From Thermoleophilia bacterium (GTDB lineage: Bacteria; Actinomycetota; Thermoleophilia; Miltoncostaeales; Miltoncostaeaceae), in assembly GCA_028285405.1 (NCBI GenBank), contig JANQPH010000009.1, positions 1 to 43,364 on the forward strand: a stretch of 43,364 bases of DNA. The letters run 5' to 3'. Made by a program: the position numbers and the translations under genes. This document shows positions 35,184 through 42,172 of the stretch, piece after piece (position 1 is the stretch's first letter; each line of letters starts with the position of its first letter). Below the pieces are notes generated by a model. The model had not been told where the DNA came from, did no database searches, and was given only the letters and a program-made list of their open reading frames with translations.

Positions 35184-35810
35184 GTGAGCGCGAACGGCAA
35201 GGTCGACATCGGTCGGGCGGCGCCCAGAGGCGGCGTGACTCGGCGCCTCCGCTGGCTGCCGAACGCCGTCACGGCTGCCCGGCTCGTCGGGGTCCCGGTC
35301 GTCTCGGCCGTCGCCCATCGGGCCCGGAGCCGCACGTCCCCGCCCGCGGCGCTTCTCTTCGGCGCGGTTGCCGCCACCGACTACGTGGACGGGGCGCTCG
35401 CCCGGCGACTGGACGCCAAGACCCGGTTCGGGCAGATCGCCGACCCCGCGGTCGATCGGCTCCTCAACCTCGCCGGGATCGTCGCCCTGCTCCAGGTCAG
35501 GCGCCTCCACGCCGCGGGCCCGGCGCTGCTCATCACGCGGGAGCTGCTCGCGGTGACCGGGTTCATCGTCGCCGCTCGGCGGGGGGTCCTGCTCGAGGTC
35601 GACCTCGCCGGCAAGGGCTCGTCGGCCCTCACGATGATCGCGACGGGCCTCGCGCTGCTCACCGACGACCCGGTGGCCGACGTGGTCTTCTGGATCGCGG
35701 TCGTGGCGGCGATCGGCACGTTCGTGCACTACGCGTTGCACGCGCGGCGCCTGCTCGCCGAGGCGAACGGGGCTGAGGTCGAGGCACACTCAACCTCGAG
35801 CCAAGCTTGA
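35184..35810 (+). CDS. CDP-alcohol phosphatidyltransferase family membrane protein
   Basis: These enzymes swap CMP of CDP-diacylglycerol for an alcohol head group (glycerol phosphate, inositol phosphate and others). The 208-residue protein carries the full signature D-x2-DG-x2-AR-x8-G-x3-D-x3-D as DYVDGALARRLD then AKTRFGQIADPAVDR (about residues 67-93), with four to five membrane helices. The length fits PgsA-like members, but the head group cannot be assigned. It would use CDP-DAG from CdsA. GTG start fixed by the N terminus of the domain and the -10; the frame is open further upstream through the tRNA gene. Confidence 0.9.
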   Translation: MSANGKVDIGRAAPRGGVTRRLRWLPNAVTAARLVGVPVVSAVAHRARSRTSPPAALLFGAVAATDYVDGALARRLDAKTRFGQIADPAVDRLLNLAGIVALLQVRRLHAAGPALLITRELLAVTGFIVAARRGVLLEVDLAGKGSSALTMIATGLALLTDDPVADVVFWIAVVAAIGTFVHYALHARRLLAEANGAEVEAHSTSSQA

Positions 35811-35834
35811 GGGCGCCGACCCCTTGGCTATTCT
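35807..35834 (+). promoter_or_regulatory. Sigma70-type promoter of the RsiG-like gene
   Basis: TTGAGG (35807-35812) and TATTCT (35829-35834) are separated by 16 bases. This is the best two-hexamer promoter in the window. It gives a leader of about 25 bases with the Shine-Dalgarno AGGAG at 35855-35859, 6 bases before the ATG. Confidence 0.65.
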
Positions 35835-35865
35835 GTTGAAAGACCGGAACCTCCAGGAGCGGTGA

Positions 35866-36135
35866 ATGGAAGTCAGCCCCGACCTCACCACGCTGTCGGA
35901 TGACGAGCTCAAGGCGCTGATCCACGAGCTCACCGAGCAGGAGCGGGACATCTCGTATCAGCGGCGGGTCCTGCACGGGCGCATCGAGCTGCTGAAGAAC
36001 GAGCTGGTGAAGCGGCTTCAGGGCCAGGACGAGAGCGTCCTGGGGGACGTCGACGTCGAAGAGCTCAGCCGCATCCTCGCCGGCAGGCTCCCCGATGTCG
36101 TTCGCCTCGAGGGTGACGACGAGCCTCGCGGGTAG
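35866..36135 (+). CDS. RsiG-like small coiled-coil protein, possible c-di-GMP-responsive anti-sigma factor
   Basis: The 89-residue protein is a helical hairpin/coiled coil with no membrane segment. Residues 27-45, ERDISYQRRVLHGRIE, fit E-x3-S-x2-R-x3-H-x3-E. The c-di-GMP signature of the Streptomyces anti-sigma factor RsiG, which holds the sporulation sigma factor WhiG, is E-x3-S-x2-R-x3-Q-x3-D, present twice; a Rubrobacter homologue is known with a single copy that works as a homodimer. This protein therefore resembles the single-copy type with two conservative changes (Q to H, D to E). Its sigma partner is not in the window. ATG with AGGAG; followed by the FHA gene 27 bases on. Confidence 0.72.
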   Translation: MEVSPDLTTLSDDELKALIHELTEQERDISYQRRVLHGRIELLKNELVKRLQGQDESVLGDVDVEELSRILAGRLPDVVRLEGDDEPRG

Positions 36136-36162
36136 ACCGCTGGCCGGCGGGCGAGCATCGAG

Positions 36163-36618
36163 ATGACGTTCTGTCCGGAATGCGGTCTGCAGCAGAGCCA
36201 GGGGAACCGGTTCTGCGTTCGGTGCGGGACCGAGCTCGCCACCGAGGGCCAGCCCACCGATGTCACGGGGCCGATCCCGATCGAGGAGATCCGCGGCGAC
36301 GCCCCGCCGGCGGCGCTGCGCGCGGGCGACGTTCCGTCGCTCTCGGTCCGATCGGGCGAGCCCGCGGGCACGGTCTTCCTGCTCCACGGCGACCTGATCA
36401 CGATCGGGCGGAGCCCGGAGTCGGACATCTTCCTCGACGACATCACGGTCTCGCGCGAGCACGCGCAGCTGCATCGGGCAGGCCCGCACTATGAGCTGCG
36501 TGACCTCGGCAGCCTGAACGGGACCTACGTGAACCGCGACCGGATCGAGATCGGCTCCGTGCTGCGCGACGGCGACGAGGTCCAGATCGGCAAGTTCCGG
36601 CTGGTGTACTTCGGATGA
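36163..36618 (+). CDS. FHA domain protein with N-terminal zinc ribbon (GarA-neighbourhood type)
   Basis: FHA domains bind phosphothreonine, so the protein probably reads Ser/Thr kinase signals. Residues 4-22 form a zinc ribbon (CPECGLQQ ... RFCVRCG). A Pro-rich linker follows, and the FHA domain (about 58-150) has TIGRSPESDIFLDD, SREHAQLH and LGSLNGTYVNRDRI, with the phosphothreonine-binding Arg, Ser and Asn in place. The position before a MerR regulator matches mycobacterial garA (Rv1827)-Rv1828, but GarA has no zinc ribbon and the ETTS kinase site is not seen here. Its stop overlaps the next ATG. Confidence 0.9.
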   Translation: MTFCPECGLQQSQGNRFCVRCGTELATEGQPTDVTGPIPIEEIRGDAPPAALRAGDVPSLSVRSGEPAGTVFLLHGDLITIGRSPESDIFLDDITVSREHAQLHRAGPHYELRDLGSLNGTYVNRDRIEIGSVLRDGDEVQIGKFRLVYFG

Positions 36619-37367
36619 GAGAGGCGATCGAGGAGCCGACTCCCGAGCCCGCCGGCGAGCCGGCCGGCAACGGCGAGTCCATGACGATCGGTGCGGTCTG
36701 CACGCTGCTGCAGGCCGACTTCCCGACCCTCAGCATCTCGAAGATCAGGTACCTGGAGGACCAGGGCCTGATCTCGCCCGAGCGCACGCCGGGCGGCTAC
36801 CGCAAGTTCCCGCCGCGCGAGGTCGAGCGCCTGCGGACGATCCTGCGACTGCAGCGGGACGAGTTCCTCCCGTTGCGCGTGATTCGCCAGGAGCTCGAGA
36901 GCTCGGCGACCGGCGCCTTCAGCGTGGCCGAGCAGGCCCGGCAGATGAAGCGCGCGCAGCTGAGCGAGCCGGCGCCGACGCGGCGCTACAGCGCCGACGA
37001 GGTCGCCGAGAGCACGGGGGCCGACCACGACCTCGTGCGTGCGCTTCGCGAGTACGGCCTGGCCGGGACCGACGCCGGTTTCGACGAGACCGATCGCGAG
37101 ATCGCCAAGACCGCGGCCGAGCTGGCCGGGTACGGGGTGGAGCCCCGCCACATCCGTCTGTTCCGGGTCGCGGCGGAGCGCGAGGCGGGTCTGCTGGAGC
37201 AGCTGGTCGCGACGGGCCTGCGCTCGAGACATCCTGATCGGCGACGCGAGGCGCTCGAGCGCCTGGAGGCGCTGGCGGCGCTGGCCTCGCACATGCGCCA
37301 GCTCATGTTGATCGCCGAGCTGCGCGAGTTCGTCGGGACCGACGGTCGGGGAAGTCCCGGCAGGTAG
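36615..37367 (+). CDS. ftsR: MerR family regulator, FtsR-like
   Basis: The 250-residue protein has an N-terminal MerR winged helix (about 22-95): SISKIRYLEDQGLI, SPERTPGGYRKF and VERLRTILRLQRDEFLPLRVI. A linker follows, then a second helical domain (about 120-200: RYSADEVAESTGADHDLVRALREYGL) that looks like a second MerR-type helix-turn-helix, as in Corynebacterium FtsR, which activates ftsZ. The garA-ftsR gene order supports this call; the ftsZ link here is inferred. ATGA overlap with the FHA gene. The stop TAG is part of the TAGGCT -10 of apt. Confidence 0.85.
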   Translation: MREAIEEPTPEPAGEPAGNGESMTIGAVCTLLQADFPTLSISKIRYLEDQGLISPERTPGGYRKFPPREVERLRTILRLQRDEFLPLRVIRQELESSATGAFSVAEQARQMKRAQLSEPAPTRRYSADEVAESTGADHDLVRALREYGLAGTDAGFDETDREIAKTAAELAGYGVEPRHIRLFRVAAEREAGLLEQLVATGLRSRHPDRRREALERLEALAALASHMRQLMLIAELREFVGTDGRGSPGR

Positions 37368-37370
37368 GCT
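37365..37370 (+). promoter_or_regulatory. Probable -10 element of apt
   Basis: TAGGCT includes the ftsR stop codon and lies 36 bases before the apt GTG. The leader contains GGGAGG at 37398-37403. Confidence 0.45.
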
Positions 37371-37406
37371 CGCGCGAGCGGCCGGCGGCCGATCGACGGG
37401 AGGCCA

Positions 37407-37946
37407 GTGCAGTTCGACATCGACTCGGCGATCCGCAGGATCCCGAACCATCCGAAGCGGGGCATCCTCTTCTACGACGTGATGCCGCTGTTCGAGGATC
37501 CGGCCGGGCTTGCGTCCTGCGTGGATCGGATCGTCGGCTGGGCGGCGCCCCGTGGCGTGGACATGGTGCTCGGCGCCGAGGCGCGTGGGCTGATCCTCGG
37601 GGGCGCGATCTCGCGTGCCCTGGGCACGGGTTTCGCAACGGCTCGCAAACCCGGAAAGCTCCCGGGTGAGGTGATCTCACGGGCCTACGCGCTCGAGTAC
37701 GGCGAGGATCTGCTCGAGCTGCATCGCAACGCGATCCGACCCGGCCAGCGGGTGCTCGTGCACGACGACCTGCTCGCGACGGGCGGGACCGCTGAAGCGC
37801 TCTGCGGCCTGGTCGACGACATGGGCGGCGAGGTCGTCGGCGTCGCGGTCGTCGTCGAGCTGACGTTCCTTCCGGGTCGCGCCCGACTCGCCGAGCAGGA
37901 TGTGTTCTCGTTGGTGGCGTTCGACAGTGAGGCGGTGCCCGCATGA
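37407..37946 (+). CDS. apt: Adenine phosphoribosyltransferase
   Basis: Apt salvages adenine to AMP with PRPP. The 179-residue protein has the family start IPNHPKRGILFYDVMPLF, VLGAEARGLILGGAI, RKPGKLPGEVISRAYALEYG and the PRPP-binding loop VLVHDDLLATGGTAEAL (two Asp before ATGGT). Length is normal. GTG start with GGGAGG 3 bases upstream of CCA-GTG. ATGA overlap with ppgK. Confidence 0.95.
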   Translation: MQFDIDSAIRRIPNHPKRGILFYDVMPLFEDPAGLASCVDRIVGWAAPRGVDMVLGAEARGLILGGAISRALGTGFATARKPGKLPGEVISRAYALEYGEDLLELHRNAIRPGQRVLVHDDLLATGGTAEALCGLVDDMGGEVVGVAVVVELTFLPGRARLAEQDVFSLVAFDSEAVPA

Positions 37947-38749
37947 GCGATGGATGGATCGGCGTCGACATCGGCGGCACGGGCATCAAGGTGGGGTTGG
38001 TCGACCCGGTTGCCGGCGACATGACCAGCGATCGCGTCAAGCTGCCGACGCCGCATCCGGCGACGCCTGAGCGCGTCATCGCGACGCTCGAGGAGGCGGC
38101 GGGACAGCTCGAGTCGCAGAATCCGATCGGCATCGGCTTCCCGGCGGCGATCGTCAACGGTGTCGCGACGATGGCGACCCACATGGATCCGGCCTGGATC
38201 GGCCGGGACGTGATCGAGGAGTTCTCCTCGGCGCTCGGCCGTCAGGTCACCGTGATCAACGACGCCGACTCGGCCGGCCTCGCCGAGGTGCGCTTCGGAG
38301 CCGGCAAGGGGCAGAAGGGCGTCGTGCTGATGCTGACGCTCGGGACCGGCATCGGCTCGGCGCTCTTCATCGACGGCCAGCTGGTCCCGAACACCGAGCT
38401 CGGGCACATCAAGATCAAGGGCAGGCCCGCCGAGCAGCGCGCCGCCGCGAGCGCGCGGGAGCGCAAGGGCCTGAGCTGGGAGCACTGGGTCAAGCGTCGC
38501 GTGAACGAGTACCTGCAGGAAGTCGACGGCCTGATCTGGCCGGACCTGATCATCCTCGGCGGCGGCGTCTCGCGTCACTCGCACAAGTGGGCGAAGTACC
38601 TCGACGTGCGGGCTCCTGTGGCGATCGCCTCGCTCCAGAACAACGCCGGCATCGTCGGCGCCGCCGTGCGCGCCTACGAGACGTACGGCTCGAGCGCCGA
38701 GACGCCCAAGCGGACGACCGCTCAGCGCACCCGCGAGGGAGCGTCCTAG
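37943..38749 (+). CDS. ppgK: Polyphosphate glucokinase
   Basis: PPGK phosphorylates glucose with polyphosphate (and often ATP), a trait of actinobacteria. The 268-residue ROK-fold protein has WIGVDIGGTGIKVGLVD (phosphate loop), INDADSAGLAEVRFGAGKG (catalytic Asp), TLGTGIGSALFIDGQLVPNT, and the PPGK-specific ELGHIKIKG and SWEHWVKRRVNEYL segments. ATG overlaps the apt stop. The TAG stop at 38747-38749 shares CTAG with the stop of the convergent carboxypeptidase gene. Confidence 0.95.
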   Translation: MSDGWIGVDIGGTGIKVGLVDPVAGDMTSDRVKLPTPHPATPERVIATLEEAAGQLESQNPIGIGFPAAIVNGVATMATHMDPAWIGRDVIEEFSSALGRQVTVINDADSAGLAEVRFGAGKGQKGVVLMLTLGTGIGSALFIDGQLVPNTELGHIKIKGRPAEQRAAASARERKGLSWEHWVKRRVNEYLQEVDGLIWPDLIILGGGVSRHSHKWAKYLDVRAPVAIASLQNNAGIVGAAVRAYETYGSSAETPKRTTAQRTREGAS

Positions 38750-40236
38750 GCCACGAGGTAGGTCTCTCGGAGGTGCCGGACGAGCGGCTCCTCCGACAGC
38801 TCGCGGCCGGTGGCGCGTCGCATCAGCTCGGCGGTCTCGTATCGCGAGCCGTGCCGGTGCACGCGATCGCGGAGGAACTCGAGGAGCTCTGGCAGCTGGC
38901 CGGCCTCGGTGAGCTCGGCGACGGGCGCCAGATCGGCGGCGATGGTGTCCGACAGCTGCGCCGCGTACAGGTTGCCGAGCGTGTAGGTGGGGAAGTAGCC
39001 GACGAGCCCCGCGTGCCAGTGGATGTCCTGCATCGCGCCGTCGGCGGGACCGGGTGGCCGCACGCCGAGGAGTGACTCCATGCGCTCGTCCCACGCGCCG
39101 GGCAGGTCGGCGACCTCGAGGTCGCCCCGGATGAGGGCCAGCTCGAGCTCGAAGCGCAGCACGATGTGGAGGTCGTACGTGACCTCGTCGGCCTCCACGC
39201 GGATCAGCGATGGCTGTGAGCGGCGAGACGCCCGGGCGAGGTCCGCGCCGGCCAGGCCGCGCATCTGTGACGGAAAGAGCTCGCGCAGCGTCGGGTCGAG
39301 CGCAGTCCAGAACTCGTCCGAGCGGCCGACGTAGTTCTCCCAGAGCCGCGACTGCGACTCGTGGGCGCCGAGCGAGGGAGCCTCCCGCGCCGGGGTGCCG
39401 GCGGGCTCGAGCGGAAGACCCTGCTCGTAGAGCGCGTGCCCGAGCTCGTGCATGCTCGCGAGCGCCCCGGGTAGCGGGCTCGTCGGATCGATTCGGGTGG
39501 TGAACCGGACGTCACCGGCGCCGGGGCTCGCGGTGAACGGATGGGCCGACTCGGAGACCAGTCCACGCGTGTCGTCGAAGCCGACCTCACGCGCGAGCAC
39601 CGCGGTCAGCTCGAGCTGCGCGCCCTTCGGCCAGTCGAGGTCCGGCGGCAGCTCCGGCGGCTGGGCGTCGGCGGCGGGCCCGACCAGTGGCTCGACGCCC
39701 GCCCGCACCTTCGCGAACAGGGGCTCGAGCCACGCCGTTCGCGCTCCGGGCTCGAAGCCCTCGAGCAGGGCGTCGTAGGCCTCGCCCATGTCCGGCTCTC
39801 GCAGGGCCTCGGCTTCCTCTCGCTTCAGCGCGATCACGCGCTGCAGCTCTGGCGCGAGGCGGGTGAAGTCGCCGGTCGGCCGGGCATCGGCCCAGACCGA
39901 CACGCAGCGCGAGCTGGCCTCTGACGACTCGCGGACGAGCCGCTCCGGAACGGCGAGGGCGCGCGTGCGGCGCCGCTGGGCGAGCCGGACCGCGGCGGCT
40001 CGGGCAGGATCGAGGTCCGCCGCGCGCAGCTCCTCCAGAGCGTCCGCGATCTCCGGGCGGGTGAGCTCGCGGTGGCTGAGCGCCGCGAGCGTCCCGAGCG
40101 CACGGGCACGGGTCTCGGCGCCGCCGACCGGCATGTGCGTCTCGCGGTCCCATCCGAGCACCGACGAGGCGCTCTCGATGTCGGCGAGCGTCCCCGACCA
40201 CTCGCTGAACGCTTGCCACGTTGCCGATTCGCTCAC
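38746..40236 (-). CDS. M32 family carboxypeptidase (Taq carboxypeptidase type)
   Basis: M32 enzymes are cytosolic zinc carboxypeptidases with broad specificity. The 496-residue protein is mostly helical and has the HExxH motif in ASMHELGHALYEQGLP, the third-ligand Glu in HESQSRLWENYVGRS, and the family motifs VRFTTRID and IHWHAGLVGYFPTYTLGNLYAAQL (split as IHWHAGLVGYFPTYTLGN). I place the start at GTG 40236: a TATGAT -10 lies exactly 7 bases upstream. ATG 40248 is possible but sits inside that hexamer. Upstream extensions are not family-like. Confidence 0.93.
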   Translation of the reverse strand: MSESATWQAFSEWSGTLADIESASSVLGWDRETHMPVGGAETRARALGTLAALSHRELTRPEIADALEELRAADLDPARAAAVRLAQRRRTRALAVPERLVRESSEASSRCVSVWADARPTGDFTRLAPELQRVIALKREEAEALREPDMGEAYDALLEGFEPGARTAWLEPLFAKVRAGVEPLVGPAADAQPPELPPDLDWPKGAQLELTAVLAREVGFDDTRGLVSESAHPFTASPGAGDVRFTTRIDPTSPLPGALASMHELGHALYEQGLPLEPAGTPAREAPSLGAHESQSRLWENYVGRSDEFWTALDPTLRELFPSQMRGLAGADLARASRRSQPSLIRVEADEVTYDLHIVLRFELELALIRGDLEVADLPGAWDERMESLLGVRPPGPADGAMQDIHWHAGLVGYFPTYTLGNLYAAQLSDTIAADLAPVAELTEAGQLPELLEFLRDRVHRHGSRYETAELMRRATGRELSEEPLVRHLRETYLVA

Positions 40237-40243
40237 CTGCCGG

Positions 40244-40249
40244 ATCATA
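40244..40249 (-). promoter_or_regulatory. -10 element of a probable leaderless promoter (M32 carboxypeptidase)
   Basis: TATGAT on the minus strand is the best consensus -10 in the window and ends 7 bases before the GTG at 40236. Confidence 0.6.
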
Positions 40250-40296
40250 TGGCCCCGGTGCGGCCGACCGAGGACCGCTCGTGGCTGCGGGAGAGC

Positions 40297-40302
40297 TATC
40301 CT
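40297..40302 (+). promoter_or_regulatory. -10 element of a probable leaderless promoter (small membrane protein)
   Basis: TATCCT ends 7 bases before the ATG at 40310; no Shine-Dalgarno. Confidence 0.55.
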
Positions 40303-40309
40303 CGGCGCA

Positions 40310-40579
40310 ATGGCCAGCACCGCGCAACGTCCCTCGCTGGTCCGGCGATGGGAAGACCTCCCGTCGCGCGCACAGCTCGCGATCGCGCTTCCGGTCGCGA
40401 TCATCGTGCTCTTCGTGATCCACGTGACGCTGCTGAACCAGCCGCTCTGGCGCGGGTTCGGCTACGGCGTGTTCTGGGGGGTCCTCGCCGCCGCCGTGAT
40501 CCTCGTCGCGACACGGACCGAGAAGGCCAAGCGCGATCAGCAGGCGCGAGGGCGCTCGCGCTCGCCCGGATCAGGCTGA
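40310..40579 (+). CDS. Small uncharacterised membrane protein
   Basis: The 89-residue protein has two predicted membrane helices (about residues 22-43 and 50-67) joined by a short loop (NQPLWRGFG), a basic N-terminal segment, and a basic, Ser/Arg-rich C-terminal tail. I do not recognise a family. The -10 spacing supports the ATG. It is divergent from the M32 gene (73 bases between starts) and overlaps the end of the first lipoprotein gene by 9 bases, tail to tail. Confidence 0.65.
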   Translation: MASTAQRPSLVRRWEDLPSRAQLAIALPVAIIVLFVIHVTLLNQPLWRGFGYGVFWGVLAAAVILVATRTEKAKRDQQARGRSRSPGSG

Positions 40580-41062
40580 GCCCACCGCCGGCTCGCCTCC
40601 GGCGCAGTCCACCAGCCCCAGCTCGAGGGCGACCTCATCGAGCCGCTCCTCGTTTCGCTGGATCTCGGGACCCAGTGTCGTGATCACCGCGACCGGGTCG
40701 CCGCCGCCCTCGATGTCGTCGAGCGCCTGCTGGCCGAGCGATCGCTGCTCGCTCAGCAGCGCGAGCGCATCGCTGTAGCGCTCGGTGAGCTCCTCCGGGG
40801 CATCGACGTCGCGCAGGTCGTCGATCAGCTCCTCCTGCAGCGGGAGCGCCATCTCCAGCGACGTGACGAACTCGTCGGGGTTGCTCGGCATGGTGATGTC
40901 GGCGAGCGTCATCCGCGCCTCTCGACACACCGCGTTCGCCTCGTTGCGAAACTCGGCGGGGCTGGGTGGCTCCGAGTCCGATCCGCCGCCACAGCCGGCC
41001 GCGAGCGCCACGGTCGCGACGACGGCAACGCCAGCCAGGCTGCGCGCGCGTGGTGCTGGCAA
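40571..41062 (-). CDS. Secreted lipoprotein, paralogue A
   Basis: The 163-residue protein has a lipoprotein signal peptide ending in the lipobox LAAG-Cys24, so it should be diacylated, cut by LspA and held on the outer face of the membrane. The mature part is acidic and helical, with NAVCREARMTLADI and RNEERLDEVALELGLVDC; the two Cys are kept in the neighbouring paralogue and may form a disulfide. Function unknown. TTG 41062 was chosen because GGAAGGAG ends 5 bases upstream; GTG 41068 would overlap that site. Confidence 0.75.
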   Translation of the reverse strand: MPAPRARSLAGVAVVATVALAAGCGGGSDSEPPSPAEFRNEANAVCREARMTLADITMPSNPDEFVTSLEMALPLQEELIDDLRDVDAPEELTERYSDALALLSEQRSLGQQALDDIEGGGDPVAVITTLGPEIQRNEERLDEVALELGLVDCAGGEPAVGSA

Positions 41063-41123
41063 CCGCACTCCTTCCGGCGAGGCGCGGATCTCGCCGACCC
41101 GCGCCGATCGCCCTCGCGGGCCG

Positions 41124-41129
41124 ACCCTA
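41124..41129 (-). promoter_or_regulatory. Possible -10 element of lipoprotein A
   Basis: TAGGGT on the minus strand includes the TAG stop codon of lipoprotein B and lies 61 bases before the lipoprotein A start. Confidence 0.3.
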
Positions 41130-42065
41130 GGGGCTCGAGACGTCCGCCGCCTGCTGGAAGTTCGTGAGTGCCGTCGTCACCTCGGGCAGCAGGCTCTGGA
41201 TTGCGCCGACATCGCCGGCGGCAGCGGCGTCGACGAAGCGCCGAAGCGTGTCCGAGACGTCGGGCGCGGCCGCCACGAGCCCCGATCGCTGCTCCTCGAG
41301 CTGCGCGTCGTCGAGGGTGTACCCGTCGAGCTGGGCGATCGCGGCGTCGAACTCGTCGATCTGCGCCTGGGCCTCGTCCGCCGATGCCTCGAGCTCGGCC
41401 GGGCTGCTGACGCTCTGCAGTACCTCGCCGAACGAGATCAGCGCCTGCGAGGCGGCCCCGACATCGGTCAGGTACTGCTGGACGTCCCCGGTCGGTCCCG
41501 GTGTGCTGGCCGGCTCGGAGGTCGTGTCCGTGTCGCTGTTGAGCGTGTCATCGGTCGTGGTGTCGGTGGCCGGGCCGTCGTCCCCGGCATCGGCGCCGCA
41601 CTCGGTGAGGCCGATGTCGGCGGCGATCTCGTCGAGCCGCTCCTCGTTGCGCTCGAGCCCTTCGGTGAACTCGACCACGACGTCGTTCGGGTCCGCGCCG
41701 CCCTCGAGGTCGTCGATGGACTGCTGGATGACCGCCACCTGGGCGTCGATGAGCGCCAGTGCCTCGTCGTACTGCGCCTCGAGCTCGGGCGGCGGCTCGA
41801 TCGCGCGCAGATCCTCTGCCTGCTGCTCTTGAATCGGAATCGCCGTCTGGAGCGCGGGCAGGAACTCCTCGGCGGACTCGGGCTCGTCGATCGCGTCCAG
41901 CTGCTCCCGGGACTCCCGGCAGACCTGGTCGACCTCTGCGAGGAAGTCCTCGGTGCTGGCCGGGCTGGAGTCGTCGCTGTCGCCGCCGCCACCGCATGCG
42001 GCGGCGAACGCCACGGCCGCGACAACGGCGACTCCAAGAACGTTTCGACGGCGGAGGACTCGCAT
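41127..42065 (-). CDS. Secreted lipoprotein, paralogue B, with extra C-terminal helical domain
   Basis: The 312-residue protein has a signal peptide and lipobox AAA-Cys24. Residues about 38-155 align by eye with lipoprotein A: QVCRESREQLDAI, EEFLPALQTAIPIQEQQAEDLR, IDDLEGGADP and RNEERLDEIAADIGLTEC. After an Asp/Thr-rich linker (about 160-190) comes a second helical domain (about 193-312) that A lacks. Both are cell-surface proteins of unknown role; helical bundle folds of this kind can bind ligands or other proteins. ATG with AGGAG 8 bases upstream; the longer open frame upstream lacks a ribosome site. Confidence 0.75.
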   Translation of the reverse strand: MRVLRRRNVLGVAVVAAVAFAAACGGGGDSDDSSPASTEDFLAEVDQVCRESREQLDAIDEPESAEEFLPALQTAIPIQEQQAEDLRAIEPPPELEAQYDEALALIDAQVAVIQQSIDDLEGGADPNDVVVEFTEGLERNEERLDEIAADIGLTECGADAGDDGPATDTTTDDTLNSDTDTTSEPASTPGPTGDVQQYLTDVGAASQALISFGEVLQSVSSPAELEASADEAQAQIDEFDAAIAQLDGYTLDDAQLEEQRSGLVAAAPDVSDTLRRFVDAAAAGDVGAIQSLLPEVTTALTNFQQAADVSSP

Positions 42066-42120
42066 CCCAGGCTCCTGTTCCGGGTTCTGCGGCCCGGGCG
42101 CCCCGGGCCGGATGCGGGCC

Positions 42121-42126
42121 AGCCTA
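42121..42126 (-). promoter_or_regulatory. Probable -10 element of lipoprotein B
   Basis: TAGGCT on the minus strand lies 55 bases before the ATG at 42065, directly downstream of an inverted repeat. Confidence 0.4.
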
Positions 42127-42128
42127 CC

Positions 42129-42145
42129 TGCTGTGTGTAACAGCA
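42129..42145. promoter_or_regulatory. Inverted repeat, possible operator
   Basis: TGCTGT and ACAGCA form a perfect 6-base inverted repeat around a 5-base centre (GTGTA). It covers the spacer and -35 region of the putative lipoprotein B promoter, as expected for a repressor site. It could also be an RNA hairpin after the K+ channel gene (ends at 42173). Confidence 0.35.
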
Positions 42146-42172
42146 ACCTGGTCGAGAGTGCAGGGTGGAGGG

